Shown here: positions 42,464 through 52,056 of the stretch, piece after piece
Layout: the number at the start of each line of letters is the position of its first letter
How positions within the stretch are numbered: position 1 is the stretch's first letter
Assembly: GCF_013167955.1 (NCBI RefSeq)
Contig: NZ_BLWF01000004.1
Span: forward strand, 228,577 to 292,576
Direction: 5' to 3'
Length of the DNA stretch: 64,000 nt
From: Thermanaeromonas sp. C210
Lineage (GTDB): Bacteria; Bacillota; DSM-521; Neomoorellales; Neomoorellaceae
Translations under genes and position numbers: made by a program
The notes under the pieces: model-generated
What the model saw: only the letters and a program-made list of their open reading frames with translations
The model's database searches: none
What the model was told of the DNA's origin: nothing

Positions 42464-43582
42464 CTATTCTCCCCGCTTCTTCCTCAAAGGGATTTGGCGA
42501 GAAATCAGTCCGGTGATCATTATATCCTCTCCTGAAGGCTCTACCTCTACCTCCTCCAGTTCCCAGGCCTCCTCCGGCCGGCATACCCCCAGACCGGCCA
42601 CTGCTCCGGGGGCTTCCCTTCCGCCAAAAATCTTAGGGGCAATAAAGGCTATCACCCGGTCCACCACTCCGTGGGCCAGGGCGGAACCGTTGACTTCGGC
42701 CCCGCCCTCTACCAGGACGCTGGTTATCTGGCGCCGAGCCAAATTTTCCAAGAGGGCAGGCCAGGAAACCCTCCCTTCCTTTGCAGGCAAGACCATTGTC
42801 TCTATACCCGCCCGGGCTAACTCTTCCCTCCGTTCCTGGGGAGCCTCCTCGGTAGTGGCCACCAGGGTAGGGGCGCTAGACTTAAGATTGACTACCCGCG
42901 CATTCAGGGGAAGGCGCAGCCTGCTGTCCAGGATAACCCTCACTGGGTCGCGGCCGCCCGGCAGCCGCGTGGTCAGTTCCGGATCGTCGGCCAGTACTGT
43001 GCCGATGCCCACCAAGACGGCATCGTAGGTATTGCGCAACTCGTGGGCCTTGCGGCGGGAAACCTCGCCGGTTATCCACCGGGAGGCCCCGGTACGGGTG
43101 GCTATTTTCCCGTCCAGGGTTAGGGCCACTTTAAGGGTTACCCATGGTAGGCCGGTGGTCATGTACTTTATGAAAGCCTCATTTAAGCGCCGGGCTTCCT
43201 TCTCCAACAACCCCACCTCTACCTCTACGCCTGCCTCCCGCAGCCGCCGTAGGCCGCGGCCGGCTACCTTAGGGTTGGGATCTATCATGGCAGCCACCAC
43301 CTTTTTTACCCCTGCCGCAATAATGGCTTCGGTGCACGGTGGGGTCTTGCCGTAGTGGCAACATGGTTCTAAAGTAACGTAGAGGGTGCTACCCCGGGCC
43401 CTATCACCTGCTTCCCTTAAAGCATGTACTTCCGCGTGGGGACTACCGGCCCTCTGATGGTACCCCTCTCCTACAATCTCCCCGCTCCGGACGACGACGG
43501 CTCCCACCGCCGGATTAGGGGCGGTCCGGCCCAATCCCCGCCGCGCCAATTCTAAGGCTCGTCGCATAAAAGCTTCACCCAT
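42464..43582 (-). CDS. ribD: Bifunctional diaminohydroxyphosphoribosylaminopyrimidine deaminase / reductase
   Basis: About 372 aa. Deaminase with HAEVHALREAGD and PCCHYGKTPPCTEAI (zinc ligands), reductase with LPWVTLKVALTLDGKIATR and GGAEVNGSAL. The ATG at 43582 (after GGGGAG) fits the family start MGEAFMRRALELARRG; the frame open to 43711 lies within the riboswitch. First gene of ribDEBAH. Confidence 0.96.
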   Translation of the reverse strand: MGEAFMRRALELARRGLGRTAPNPAVGAVVVRSGEIVGEGYHQRAGSPHAEVHALREAGDRARGSTLYVTLEPCCHYGKTPPCTEAIIAAGVKKVVAAMIDPNPKVAGRGLRRLREAGVEVEVGLLEKEARRLNEAFIKYMTTGLPWVTLKVALTLDGKIATRTGASRWITGEVSRRKAHELRNTYDAVLVGIGTVLADDPELTTRLPGGRDPVRVILDSRLRLPLNARVVNLKSSAPTLVATTEEAPQERREELARAGIETMVLPAKEGRVSWPALLENLARRQITSVLVEGGAEVNGSALAHGVVDRVIAFIAPKIFGGREAPGAVAGLGVCRPEEAWELEEVEVEPSGEDIMITGLISRQIPLRKKRGE

Positions 43583-43601
43583 GGGCTCCCCCCTGTCCCC
43601 A

Positions 43602-43634
43602 TAAAAAGAAAAACCCCGAACGCTCATCGGGGTT
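43602..43634 (-). terminator. Riboswitch-controlled terminator before ribD
   Basis: AACCCCGA/TCGGGGTT (43612-43619 with 43627-43634), 7-nt loop, followed on the minus strand by TTTCTTTTTAT. Lies between FMN aptamer and ribD start; FMN binding should favour it. Confidence 0.9.
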
Positions 43635-43656
43635 GGCAAGCAAAAACGCTTCCTTT

Positions 43657-43778
43657 GACGCCTTCTCCCATCCAGACTTTCACTGTCGGCTCCGGAGTTG
43701 CACCGGATCAACTGCCACTACAGGCAGCTCGCGGGCTTTCACCGCCGGTAAGGAATTCCACCTAACCCCGAAGACGTC
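43657..43778 (-). promoter_or_regulatory. FMN riboswitch (RFN element)
   Basis: Minus-strand aptamer with conserved pieces AGGTGGAATTCC, ACCGGCGGTGAAAGCCCGCG, GATCCGGTGCAACTCCGGAG and AAAGTCTGGATGGGAGAAGG. P1 stem GACGTCTTC pairs with GAAGGCGTC (9 bp, one wobble or mismatch). Senses FMN and controls ribDEBAH through the terminator downstream. Confidence 0.97.
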
Positions 43779-43784
43779 AGGATG

Positions 43785-43814
43785 ATTATAACACTTGTTA
43801 CAACTCAGCGTCAA
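43785..43814 (-). promoter_or_regulatory. Promoter of the rib operon
   Basis: TTGACG (43809-43814), 18-bp spacer, TATAAT (43785-43790) with extended TGT; predicted start at about 43778, exactly the base of riboswitch P1. The 7-bp target duplication of the adjacent insertion sequence begins at the very next base (43815). Confidence 0.82.
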
Positions 43815-43821
43815 GGATGCG

Positions 43822-45208
43822 CGATCACTCACTTAAAATATAACCGAAGGGGGAACGGCTCACTCACGGCGAAATCTTACCGAGGGGATGTGTATTGAGG
43901 ATGTCATTAAATAGTCGCCGTGAGTATTTAAACAAACAACATGCACCAGCGTTACTCTCAGGCCGCTTCCCAAACCGAAAAATCCCAGATTATCGACGAG
44001 GTAGTCAAGATGCTCGGCTATAACCGTAAGTATGCTATCTATGTCTTAAATAATCCTATTCCTGCCAAAAAGCCAGCTAAAAAGCGTTCTAAACCATTAA
44101 AGTATTTGGAGGCACTCCCGGCCATCCAGCTCGTTTGGGAGGCCCTGGATTATCCTTGTGCCGAACGCCTCCATCCAGTACTCCTTTCTACGGCTGAGCT
44201 CCTGGCCAGCCACGGAGAGCTCCTCCTCACTCCTCAGATACGGGAACAGCTGGCTCGAATTAGCCGCCCTACTTTGGCTAGAAGAATAGCTAAATGGCGC
44301 TCTCCTAAGCCTAAACGTACCCTGCCCCACCCAAAACCCGGCTCCAGGCTTCGTAGCAAGGTGCCAATTGAATGTTATGCTTGGAATGAAAACCGCCCCG
44401 GTGCCCTGGAAGTCGACCTGGTGGAGCATCATGGCGGTTCTTCCCTGGGCCATTTCGCCTACACCATCACCGTCGTCGACGTGGTGACGGGTTACAGTCC
44501 CGCAGAGCCATCCTTGGCCGCAGCCAGGCCGCCGTCTTTCGCGAGCTGAAGGCTATCCTTAACGAATGGCCGCTTAAACCTTGGGGCATCCATACCGATA
44601 ACGGTAGTGAGTTCTTAAATGACCAACTCCTCCGTTTTTGCCAGCAAAATGACCTTACATTTACGCGAAGCCAACCCTACCGCAAAAATGATAATGCCCA
44701 TGTTGAACAGAAAAATCGCCAGTTCGTGCGGCATATCGTCGGCTATGAACGCTATGACACCCCTAACGCCGTTACTTGGCTTAATCAGGTCTACGCCTAC
44801 TTGGATATCTATGTTAACCTTTTCTTACCAATGCGTAAAGTAGTTGCTAAGAAACGTCAAGGTGCCTATGTGCGCAAAACCTATGATACGGCTCGAACCC
44901 CTTTGCAGCGTTTAATAGACGCCGGGATACTAGACCCTCATACTAACGCTAAATTCCAGCGCGAACTGCAAGCTATTAATCCCCTTGTACTTCACCGCCA
45001 ACTGGAGGAATTGCTCGCTAAAGGTTATACTGAGCCTTCTCAACAAAATCAAGCCGTCCATTAAAACAATGACCCATATACAGCATACCCTCTGAAGCTA
45101 AAGGGAGATGATGGAACATAGTACCCCCTTCAACTATCGCTCTTTAGGTTAGGTCTTTATTTGAGTGAGCCTTCTCCCTTCGGTAAGGTTTTTATGTGAG
45201 TTGACACG
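43822..45208 (+). mobile_element. Insertion sequence, 1387 bp, rve/DDE transposase type
   Basis: Ends share imperfect ~42-bp inverted repeats including ACCGAAGGG and GGCTCACTCA (left 43822-43866; right 45164-45208). A 7-bp direct repeat GGATGCG flanks it (43815-43821, 45209-45215). Carries one frameshifted transposase. Inserted between rpe and the rib promoter; read-through of rpe into the right end adds residues to Rpe. The IS family was not determined. Confidence 0.85.
43901..45064 (+). pseudogene. Frameshifted DDE (rve-domain) transposase
   Basis: Pieces of one protein in shifting frames: MSLNSRREYLNKQ (frame starting 43901), then MHQRYSQAASQTEKSQIIDE through EVDLVEHHGGSSLGHFAYT (frame of 43941), then from about 44501 RAILGRSQAAVFRELKAIL, HTDNGSEFLNDQL and VEQKNRQFVRHIVGYERYD to 45064. 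The D, D-N-G-S-E-F and E-like positions of the catalytic core are present. Shifts of about +1 near 43937 and +2 (extra CC) near 44499 break it, and no slippery site is seen, so it is probably inactive. Confidence 0.85.
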
Positions 45209-45942
45209 GGATGCGGCCGGCCGCACCAAGATCCAGCCGTCTCCCCGCCGCCGGGCCGGGCAGTGGCCGTCAAGCGCTCCCTCTCCCCTTGACCGGCCGC
45301 CTTCTGCAGGGCCTGCAGGGCGGCCTCCCGGTCCAGGGAGCCGAAAACGGCCGACCCCGCCACCAAAACCCGAGCGCCGGCCCGGCAAACGGCGGCGGCA
45401 TTTTCCGCGTTAATTCCTCCGTCCACTTCAATGAGTATTTCCTTCCCTTTCCTCTGCACCACCTCAGCCAAGTCCCTTATTTTGGCCAGCATGGAGGGGA
45501 TAAAGGACTGCCCTCCAAAGCCGGGATTAACCGTCATGAGGAGGACCATATCCACGTCTTCCAGGATATAATCCAGGGTCCTTAGGCTGGTGGCCGGGTT
45601 TAGGGCTACCGCCGGTCGGCATCCCGCCTCACGGATCTGGTGGATAACGCGATGGAGATGGGTACAGGCCTCGGCGTGCACGGATATCCAGTCCGCCCCT
45701 GCCTGGGCAAAGGGAATTATATAATCCTCCGGCCGTTCAAGCATCAAGTGCACGTCAAAGGGAAGCCGCGTGTGGGGCCTCAGGGCCGCGACCACATCGG
45801 GTCCTATAGTTAGGTTGGGTACAAAGTGCCCGTCCATAATATCCAAATGGAGCCAATCGGCCCCTGCCGCCTCAACGCTGGCCACTTCTTCCCTAAGCCG
45901 TCCAAAGTCCGCCGCCAACAGGGACGGAGCTATGAGAGCCAT
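45157..45942 (-). CDS. rpe: Ribulose-phosphate 3-epimerase, C-terminus extended by an insertion
   Basis: TIM-barrel epimerase of the pentose phosphate pathway: APSLLAADFGRL, WLHLDIMDGHFVPNLTIG, DVHLMLERPEDYI, MTVNPGFGGQSFIPSML and EVDGGINAENAAAV. Length 261 aa versus about 220-245; the last ~16 residues (VSTHIKTLPKGEGSLK) come from the right end of the insertion sequence. The reconstructed original stop is CAT CCT TGA at the junction. Confidence 0.95.
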   Translation of the reverse strand: MALIAPSLLAADFGRLREEVASVEAAGADWLHLDIMDGHFVPNLTIGPDVVAALRPHTRLPFDVHLMLERPEDYIIPFAQAGADWISVHAEACTHLHRVIHQIREAGCRPAVALNPATSLRTLDYILEDVDMVLLMTVNPGFGGQSFIPSMLAKIRDLAEVVQRKGKEILIEVDGGINAENAAAVCRAGARVLVAGSAVFGSLDREAALQALQKAAGQGERERLTATARPGGGETAGSWCGRPHPVSTHIKTLPKGEGSLK

Positions 45943-45948
45943 ATATAT

Positions 45949-46821
45949 TTAGTAACTCCTTTCAGTTTCGATTACTTCCTCCAAGAACTTGAGGTAATGG
46001 GCATACCGGTGTCGTGTAATGCCGCCTTCCTCCACCGCCTTGCGTACGGCACAGTCGGGTTCCGAACGGTGCAGGCACGAGTGAAAACGGCACTCGCCCT
46101 CGTAGGCGAGGATTTCGGGAAAATAAGCGGCCAGATCCTCCCGCTTCATCTCCGGCAGGTTCAACTTGCTGAAGCCCGGCGTGTCAGCCACTATACCGCC
46201 GTTCTTTAACAGGAGGAGCTCTACCTGTCGTGTAGTATGGCGCCCGCGGCCCTGCTTACGGCTCACTTCGCCGGTCTTAAGGTTTAGGCCCGGCTCCACC
46301 GCATTAAGGAGCGAGGATTTCCCTACTCCCGAGGGCCCCGCAAAGGTGCTTACGTGTCCCTGCAAGACCTCCCGCAACAAATCCACTCCCTGCCCCGTCC
46401 GGGCACTGGTAACCAGCACGCGATAGCCGAGGCTTTCGTATAAGGAGGGCAAGGGTAAGAACTCCTCGCTGGCTATATCGGCCTTGTTCCAGCATATGAT
46501 CGGCTCAGCATTGCTGGCCATACTCAAAACCAATAGCCTGTCCAAAAGCTCCAGATCCGGAGGCGGTTCCCTTAACGAGAACACCACAATAACCTGGTCA
46601 ATATTGGCTACCGCCGGTCTTTCCAGCTTGGTTACCCGGGGCAGGACGGCTTCAATGGCTCCTTCTTCGAGCCCTGTTTCTTTAAATTGAACCCTGTCGC
46701 CGACCAAAATCTCCCCTGCCTTAACCCGCAAGCGACCCCGCAGGCGGCACCGGTAAATTTTCCCCTCGCTTAAAACAAAGTAAAAACCGCCTACCCCTTT
46801 AATCAGAATACCTTCCCGCAT
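45949..46821 (-). CDS. rsgA: Small-ribosomal-subunit biogenesis GTPase RsgA
   Basis: 290-aa permuted GTPase acting in late 30S assembly: OB fold, CWNKAD-type G4 (ICWNKADIA), G1 GPSGVGKSSLLN, G3 DTPGFSKLN and the zinc knuckle CRFHSCLHRSEPDCAV. ATG at 46821 gives the family start REGILIKGVGGFYFV. The pknB-rsgA-rpe order is classical for Firmicutes. Confidence 0.96.
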   Translation of the reverse strand: MREGILIKGVGGFYFVLSEGKIYRCRLRGRLRVKAGEILVGDRVQFKETGLEEGAIEAVLPRVTKLERPAVANIDQVIVVFSLREPPPDLELLDRLLVLSMASNAEPIICWNKADIASEEFLPLPSLYESLGYRVLVTSARTGQGVDLLREVLQGHVSTFAGPSGVGKSSLLNAVEPGLNLKTGEVSRKQGRGRHTTRQVELLLLKNGGIVADTPGFSKLNLPEMKREDLAAYFPEILAYEGECRFHSCLHRSEPDCAVRKAVEEGGITRHRYAHYLKFLEEVIETERSY

Positions 46822-46855
46822 CTGCCTTCCCACTTTTTTCCCGAGGACCCTTGCC

Positions 46856-48724
46856 TTAGTCATCCCGGTCCAAGGTGATGTTTTTAGTCGGAACCGGGCC
46901 CTCAAAAATCATCTCTTTATCGCGAAATACCTGTAAGGTTCCCTTACCATAATAAGGGACTACCGCAATCAGCTTTTCCCCGGCTTTCTGGACGCCGTTA
47001 AATTCCTCGTGGGGACCTTTAGCATCGATAACTACAATACGGATGTGGTGTTCCTTATCGTCGGTGGGCTCGATGAGCACCACTGCTTCCTGGCGTGCCG
47101 GCCCGGGCCCTTGGCTGATTACCAGATTGACGGCGCTGCCCTGCAGAATACGCGCATCCGGCCGCGGATCCTGGTCGATTATCACCCCTGAGAAGTACTC
47201 CTCACTCCTCTGATAAGTTACGGTTCCCTGCTCGAGTTTATTTTCCCTTAGAGTTTGCTGGGCGTCCATCAAGGTCTTACCAATTAAGTTGGGAGCGGGA
47301 ATCCATTTGGGTTCCGGACCCTTACTTAAGGTAATTCTTACATCGCTACCTTCAGGCTGCAGGCTCCCCGCCGCAGGTTCCTGGCTAACCACCGAACCAG
47401 CTGCGATGGTGGGATGATAGACCTCGTTGGGACTGATAACCACGTTAAACCGGGCATTTTGCAGTTTGGTCCTGGCATCGCGTTCGGAATCCCCGACCAC
47501 ATTAGGAACTTCGCGCATCCGCGGTCCCAAGCTCACGACCAGCATCACGGGACGGGAACGCTTTATCCTTTCCCCCGCCGCGGGGTTCTGGGAAATAACG
47601 CAACCCCGCGGTACCTCACCATGGTTTTGGCGCTCGGCTACCTGGCCTTTAAGCCCGGCGGCCGCCAGTCGATTCAGGGCCTCGGCCTCCGTCAACCCCT
47701 CCACCGGCGGCACCACGGTTTCCCCTACTACCAGGTAATAGCGAAATCCGGCCCATAGGCCCCCTGCAGCCAGGGCTAAAAAAAACACAACCATGAGGGC
47801 CCACGCCCAAATCCGCGGGCGGCGCCTGCCCTTTTTCTCCTCCGGCGGATCGGCCGCCAGGGCCGCCAGTCCCGGCAATTCCTGGGTGGCCGAATTTTCC
47901 TCCAGCAGGACATTACGGAGGGCCCGTAAATCCGCCCTCAAGGCGGCGGCGCTGGGATAGCGGCGGGCGGGATCCTTGGCCAGCGCCCTCAAAATAATTC
48001 TTTCCAGGGCAAGCGGAAGATCGGGATTAAGCTCCCGGGGCGGGCGTGGCTCTTCCTGCAGGTGTTTTAACGCGACGGACAGAGGCGTGTCTCCGTTAAA
48101 AGGTACCTGGCCGGTTAACATTTCATAAAGCACGACTCCGAGGGAATAAATGTCGGCCGTGACTCCCGTGGTTTCCCCACGCGCCTGTTCCGGCGCCAGG
48201 TAATGCACCGATCCGATGAGCGTGCCGGTATAGGGCATGGTGGCCTCGCTCACCGCCTGGGCAATTCCGAAGTCGGTAACCTTTACCCGACCCTGTTTGG
48301 TAATAAGAATGTTATGGGGCTTGATATCGCGGTGGATAATCCCGTTCTCGTGGGCGTGCTCCAGGGCTTCGCAGATGTGCAGGGCTATGTCTACAGCCTC
48401 CTGGGCCGGCAAAGGAGCCCTCCGGTCGATTACTTCTTTTAGGGAATTACCTTCTACATACTCCATAACGAGATAATGCAATCCCTCTTCTTGCCCCACA
48501 TCATAGATACTGACGACATTGGGATGGGAAAGCCTGGCCACTGCCTGAGCTTCCTGCTGAAACCGGGCCACAAAATTGCGGTCACTGGCGAACTGTTCTC
48601 GCAAAATCTTGATGGTAACGCTCCGGTTAAGCAGCTGGTCCTGGCCCCGATACACCAGGGCCATCCCGCCGCCCCCCAAAGCCTCCTTGATTTCGTAACG
48701 GCCATCCAGGATTTTACCGATCAT
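46856..48724 (-). CDS. pknB: Serine/threonine protein kinase with PASTA repeats (PrkC/PknB)
   Basis: 622-aa membrane kinase sensing peptidoglycan. Kinase domain residues ~10-270: GGGGMALVYRG loop, VTIK Lys39, HRDIKPHN, DFG 151, APEQ. One TM helix ~305-326, then three PASTA repeats (~333-545: VPPVEGLTEAEALNRL, VPNVVGDSERDARTKL, APNLIGKTLMDAQQTL) and a ~75-aa C-terminal extension. Partner phosphatase and two FHA proteins are upstream. Confidence 0.96.
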   Translation of the reverse strand: MIGKILDGRYEIKEALGGGGMALVYRGQDQLLNRSVTIKILREQFASDRNFVARFQQEAQAVARLSHPNVVSIYDVGQEEGLHYLVMEYVEGNSLKEVIDRRAPLPAQEAVDIALHICEALEHAHENGIIHRDIKPHNILITKQGRVKVTDFGIAQAVSEATMPYTGTLIGSVHYLAPEQARGETTGVTADIYSLGVVLYEMLTGQVPFNGDTPLSVALKHLQEEPRPPRELNPDLPLALERIILRALAKDPARRYPSAAALRADLRALRNVLLEENSATQELPGLAALAADPPEEKKGRRRPRIWAWALMVVFFLALAAGGLWAGFRYYLVVGETVVPPVEGLTEAEALNRLAAAGLKGQVAERQNHGEVPRGCVISQNPAAGERIKRSRPVMLVVSLGPRMREVPNVVGDSERDARTKLQNARFNVVISPNEVYHPTIAAGSVVSQEPAAGSLQPEGSDVRITLSKGPEPKWIPAPNLIGKTLMDAQQTLRENKLEQGTVTYQRSEEYFSGVIIDQDPRPDARILQGSAVNLVISQGPGPARQEAVVLIEPTDDKEHHIRIVVIDAKGPHEEFNGVQKAGEKLIAVVPYYGKGTLQVFRDKEMIFEGPVPTKNITLDRDD

Positions 48725-48728
48725 AACT

Positions 48729-50120
48729 TCACCGCCCTAAGACTTTCGCCATAATTTGCCCTCCTATAGGGGCTGCTACTGCTCCACCGGCGCCGGCGTT
48801 TTCTACAATCACGGCCACCGCAACTTGAGGGGCTTCGGCCGGGGCAAAGCCCACAAACCATGAATGGGCCCTCCCCTGGGGGTTTTGGGCGGAACCTGTT
48901 TTCCCTGCAACTCGTATACCGGGAATCCTGGCACTCTGTCCCGTTCCCTCCTCCACCGTGGCTACCATGGCTTCCTTAATGATTAACGCCACGGCGGGGT
49001 CGGCGGCCAGCTTTAACAGCCGGGGGCGGGTCACCTTGAGCACCGCCCCTTTCTCGTCCTCTACCCTTGCCACCATGAACGGCTGCATCAGGCGGCCGTT
49101 ATTCGCAAGGGCTGCCGCCACAAGGGCCATATGAAGGGGAGTTGCCACGAATTCTCCCTGGCCTATGGCAGCTTCGGCCAGGGCATTGGGATTGCTCCTC
49201 ACCGTAGCCGGGAACCGCGAGGAAGCCACATTTAAATCGAAATCGAGCTCCTGACCCAGGGCAAAATTCCTAGCTGCCCGTTCGAATGCCTCCGCGCCGG
49301 CTTCTAGGGCCAACTGCGCAAAGGTGACGTTGCAGGAAAACATTAAGGCCTCATTAAAATTAATATTACCATGAACCCGGGGACAAGTCAGCTTCCTGCC
49401 TTCAATTTCTATATGGCCGGGGCAGTAAAACTCCCGTCGCGAGATCCCGTAGTCCTCCCCAAGGGCCGCCGCTGCGGTAATCAGCTTAAGGGTAGAACCC
49501 GGCGGGTATAAGCCCTGGAGGGCTCGATTGAGGAGAGGGCTGCCCTGGCGGGCATCGTTCAACTGATCCCAGGCATTCTCTATCCCATGGGGATCGAAGG
49601 AAGGGCTGCTGGCCAGGGCCAGGACCTCTCCCGTCTGAGGGTTGAGGGCCACAACAGCTCCCCGGTAACCCTTCAGCAGCTGGAAGGCTAACTGCTGCAG
49701 GGAAGCATCCAGAGTCAAGACTAAGTTATTGCCATGCCGGACTGTATTCTGTAATTCCCGCCATCGGTTGAGCACCCCTTGCCAGCCGGTAAGACCCAAA
49801 AGTTCGCCGTTATAGCCAGCTTCCAGGCCGCTCATACCTAGGCGCGGGCTGGCATAGCCCACCACATGGGCCGCGGCAGCCCCCAGGGGATACTCTCTTT
49901 GCAGGCGTCCCCCGGTAACGTAGGTGCGGGCCCAGACTTCTCCGTGACGCCCGCTGATCTGGCCCCTCCAGGTCTTTTCCTCGAGGAGCCGGAGGCGGGG
50001 ATTAAAGGGATTTAAGTACAGTTCTTCTCCCTTTAACACCTGGATGTAAGTGAGATGTAGGATCAGCAGGAGAAACAAGGAGGATAATACCAAGGCCAAA
50101 AGCCGGACAGGTTTTTCCAT
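48729..50120 (-). CDS. pbpA: Class B penicillin-binding protein (PbpA/FtsI-like)
   Basis: 463-aa D,D-transpeptidase anchored by an N-terminal helix (residues ~6-25). Catalytic SxxK is in YPPGSTLKLITAA, SxN in FSCNVTFAQLALEAG and KTG in VAGKTGSAQNPQGRAHSW. Short, lacks a PASTA tail. Located between rodA and pknB, the order of the Mycobacterium pstP-rodA-pbpA-pknB cluster. Confidence 0.93.
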   Translation of the reverse strand: MEKPVRLLALVLSSLFLLLILHLTYIQVLKGEELYLNPFNPRLRLLEEKTWRGQISGRHGEVWARTYVTGGRLQREYPLGAAAAHVVGYASPRLGMSGLEAGYNGELLGLTGWQGVLNRWRELQNTVRHGNNLVLTLDASLQQLAFQLLKGYRGAVVALNPQTGEVLALASSPSFDPHGIENAWDQLNDARQGSPLLNRALQGLYPPGSTLKLITAAAALGEDYGISRREFYCPGHIEIEGRKLTCPRVHGNINFNEALMFSCNVTFAQLALEAGAEAFERAARNFALGQELDFDLNVASSRFPATVRSNPNALAEAAIGQGEFVATPLHMALVAAALANNGRLMQPFMVARVEDEKGAVLKVTRPRLLKLAADPAVALIIKEAMVATVEEGTGQSARIPGIRVAGKTGSAQNPQGRAHSWFVGFAPAEAPQVAVAVIVENAGAGGAVAAPIGGQIMAKVLGR

Positions 50121-50123
50121 TCC

Positions 50124-51353
50124 TTACACCCGCCCTGCAGCGCTTACGTTGAGCAACAGGCCCAAAATCAAGTAACTTATGATCAGGGAACTGCCGCCAT
50201 AGCTCACAAAAGGCAACGTTACGCCCGTCAAAGGCATCAGTTTGCTGACGCCCGCCATAATGATGAAAGCCTGAAAGGTAACCAGAACGGTTAGGCCCGC
50301 CGCCAGCATGGTGCCCTGACCTTCGGGTGCCCTCAAGGCCGCGCGAAAACCCCGATAGCCGAATAAAAGATAGAGAATGGCGATACCGGCGCTACCTAAC
50401 AATCCCATTTCTTCACCCATGGTGGCAAAAATAAAGTCGGTAGCCACATGGGGGATTATCTGGGAATATCCCAGCCCCATTCCGGTCCCGATCAGCCCCC
50501 CGCTCCCCAGGGAAAAGAGGGACTGGATTACTTGATAGCCTGCCCCCTGGGGGTCCGACCAGGGATTAAGCCAAACAGCCACCCGCGCCCGCAGGTGGGG
50601 GAAAAGACTATAAGCTGCCAATGAGCCCGCCAAAAAGAGAAGGCCTCCCAGGAGCATGTACCGCCGGCGCCCGGTGGCCAGGTAAATCATGGCTAAAAAT
50701 ACGGCCAGGAGAATGAGGGCCGAGCCCAGGTCCGGCTGCAACACCAAAAGCAACACCGATAGGGAAACGGCCGTAATCAAGGGGCCCCAGGTAGAGCGCC
50801 AGCGGGATTGTTCCAGCATAAGTTCCCGCTTTTCCTCGAGGAACCCGCTTAAAAAGAGCACAACCAATACCTTTACCGCTTCCACCGGCTGCAGGGTGAA
50901 GGAACCTAAAGTCAGCCAGCTCTTGGCTCCCCCCATCCTGGTCCCGGCTATCACCGTTAAAAACAGAAAAAACAGTCCCCCCGTCAAGTACAGGTAGGGG
51001 TAGCGGGTCAGCCTTTCGTAATCCCTTCCTCCCATCACCACGGCCACCAATACCAATAAACCCACTACGCTCCATGCCACCTGACGCCTGGCTAAGTCCG
51101 GGTCCAGCCTGAAAAGAAACACCAATCCTGAGGCGGTCAGCATGGCGGCCAGGGGCAGCAAATACTGATCCCCCCGGTGCCGGCTGATCTTTAGAATAAA
51201 ATGCACGGCCCAAAAGGCAGCTATCAGAAGGGTTATTTCGGGACTCCCTAGGCCGGCCGATTCCTTTCGATGTAATAAGCCGTAAAGATACCCATTGAGG
51301 AGGATGAGGGAAGGCCACAAAAGGAGGGCAAACTCTTGCCGCCTTTCAGTCAT
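50124..51353 (-). CDS. rodA: FtsW/RodA/SpoVE family SEDS glycosyltransferase
   Basis: 409-aa, about 10 membrane helices; SEDS signatures GAKSWLTLGSFTLQPVEAVK, LQPDLGSALILLAV, GGLIGTGMG and PFVSYGGSSLIISYLILG. Polymerises lipid II; the paired PBP lies downstream. Start overlaps stp stop by 8 bp. RodA is inferred from pairing; FtsW is possible. Confidence 0.93.
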   Translation of the reverse strand: MTERRQEFALLLWPSLILLNGYLYGLLHRKESAGLGSPEITLLIAAFWAVHFILKISRHRGDQYLLPLAAMLTASGLVFLFRLDPDLARRQVAWSVVGLLVLVAVVMGGRDYERLTRYPYLYLTGGLFFLFLTVIAGTRMGGAKSWLTLGSFTLQPVEAVKVLVVLFLSGFLEEKRELMLEQSRWRSTWGPLITAVSLSVLLLVLQPDLGSALILLAVFLAMIYLATGRRRYMLLGGLLFLAGSLAAYSLFPHLRARVAVWLNPWSDPQGAGYQVIQSLFSLGSGGLIGTGMGLGYSQIIPHVATDFIFATMGEEMGLLGSAGIAILYLLFGYRGFRAALRAPEGQGTMLAAGLTVLVTFQAFIIMAGVSKLMPLTGVTLPFVSYGGSSLIISYLILGLLLNVSAAGRV

Positions 51354-52056
51354 AGGCTGCGAGCACCACCGTTATATTATCCGGTCCTCCCCGGTTTAGA
51401 GCAAGGGCCAAGAGGTTCTCCAAAATTTCTCTCAGCGTTCCTCCCTGGCCCACGGTGAAAGCGATCTCTTCATCCCTTACCACTTCCGGCAGGCCATCCG
51501 TACAAAGGAGCAGCAAGTCCCCTTCCATCAGAGAAACGACCTTCCCGTCCACCTCCACCTCGTCTTCGGTACCCAGAGCCCGGGTTAAGATATTACGGTG
51601 GGGATGCAACCTGGCTTCCTCCTGGGTCAGACCGCCGCTGCGAACCAACTCCCCTACATAAGAATGATCGTGGGTTAACACCTGGAGTTGACCGTCCCGG
51701 AAAAGATAAGCACGACTATCGCCCACATGGGCCAATAATACCTTATCGTCTATCACCCATGCCACCGTAAGGGTAGTACCCATTCCACGGTATTCCCGCC
51801 GGCTGAGGGCCGAACTGTAAACCACCCGGTTGGCAAAACGTACCGCGGACACCAGGTGCACGAGGGGGTCTCCCCGGTAATGCTCTTTGATTTTTTCGCC
51901 TAAAGCCCTTAAGGCCAAGGCGCTGGCCACTTCCCCCGCCTGATGCCCGCCCATGCCGTCGGCCACGGCTAGGAGGCCCAGCCCCAAGTCTACAAGATAG
52001 GCATCTTCATTATCGGAACGCATTAAGCCGGGATGAGTTAGTACTTCGGCCCGCAT
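51346..52056 (-). CDS. stp: PP2C-type Ser/Thr phosphatase (Stp/PrpC)
   Basis: 236 aa; MRSDNEDAYLVD, ADGMGGHQAGEVAS, AHVGDSRAYLFRDG, LLLCTDGLPEVV and GGPDNITVVL cover the metal ligands. Dephosphorylates PknB targets. ATG at 52056 overlaps the FHA gene by 47 bp, an unusually long coupling. Confidence 0.95.
   Translation of the reverse strand: MRAEVLTHPGLMRSDNEDAYLVDLGLGLLAVADGMGGHQAGEVASALALRALGEKIKEHYRGDPLVHLVSAVRFANRVVYSSALSRREYRGMGTTLTVAWVIDDKVLLAHVGDSRAYLFRDGQLQVLTHDHSYVGELVRSGGLTQEEARLHPHRNILTRALGTEDEVEVDGKVVSLMEGDLLLLCTDGLPEVVRDEEIAFTVGQGGTLREILENLLALALNRGGPDNITVVLAAYD

Noticed and set aside
44490..44505. Programmed ribosomal frameshift in the insertion-sequence transposase
   Set aside because: No X-XXY-YYZ slippery heptamer in the right frame, and a second, different shift exists near 43937; mutation is simpler.
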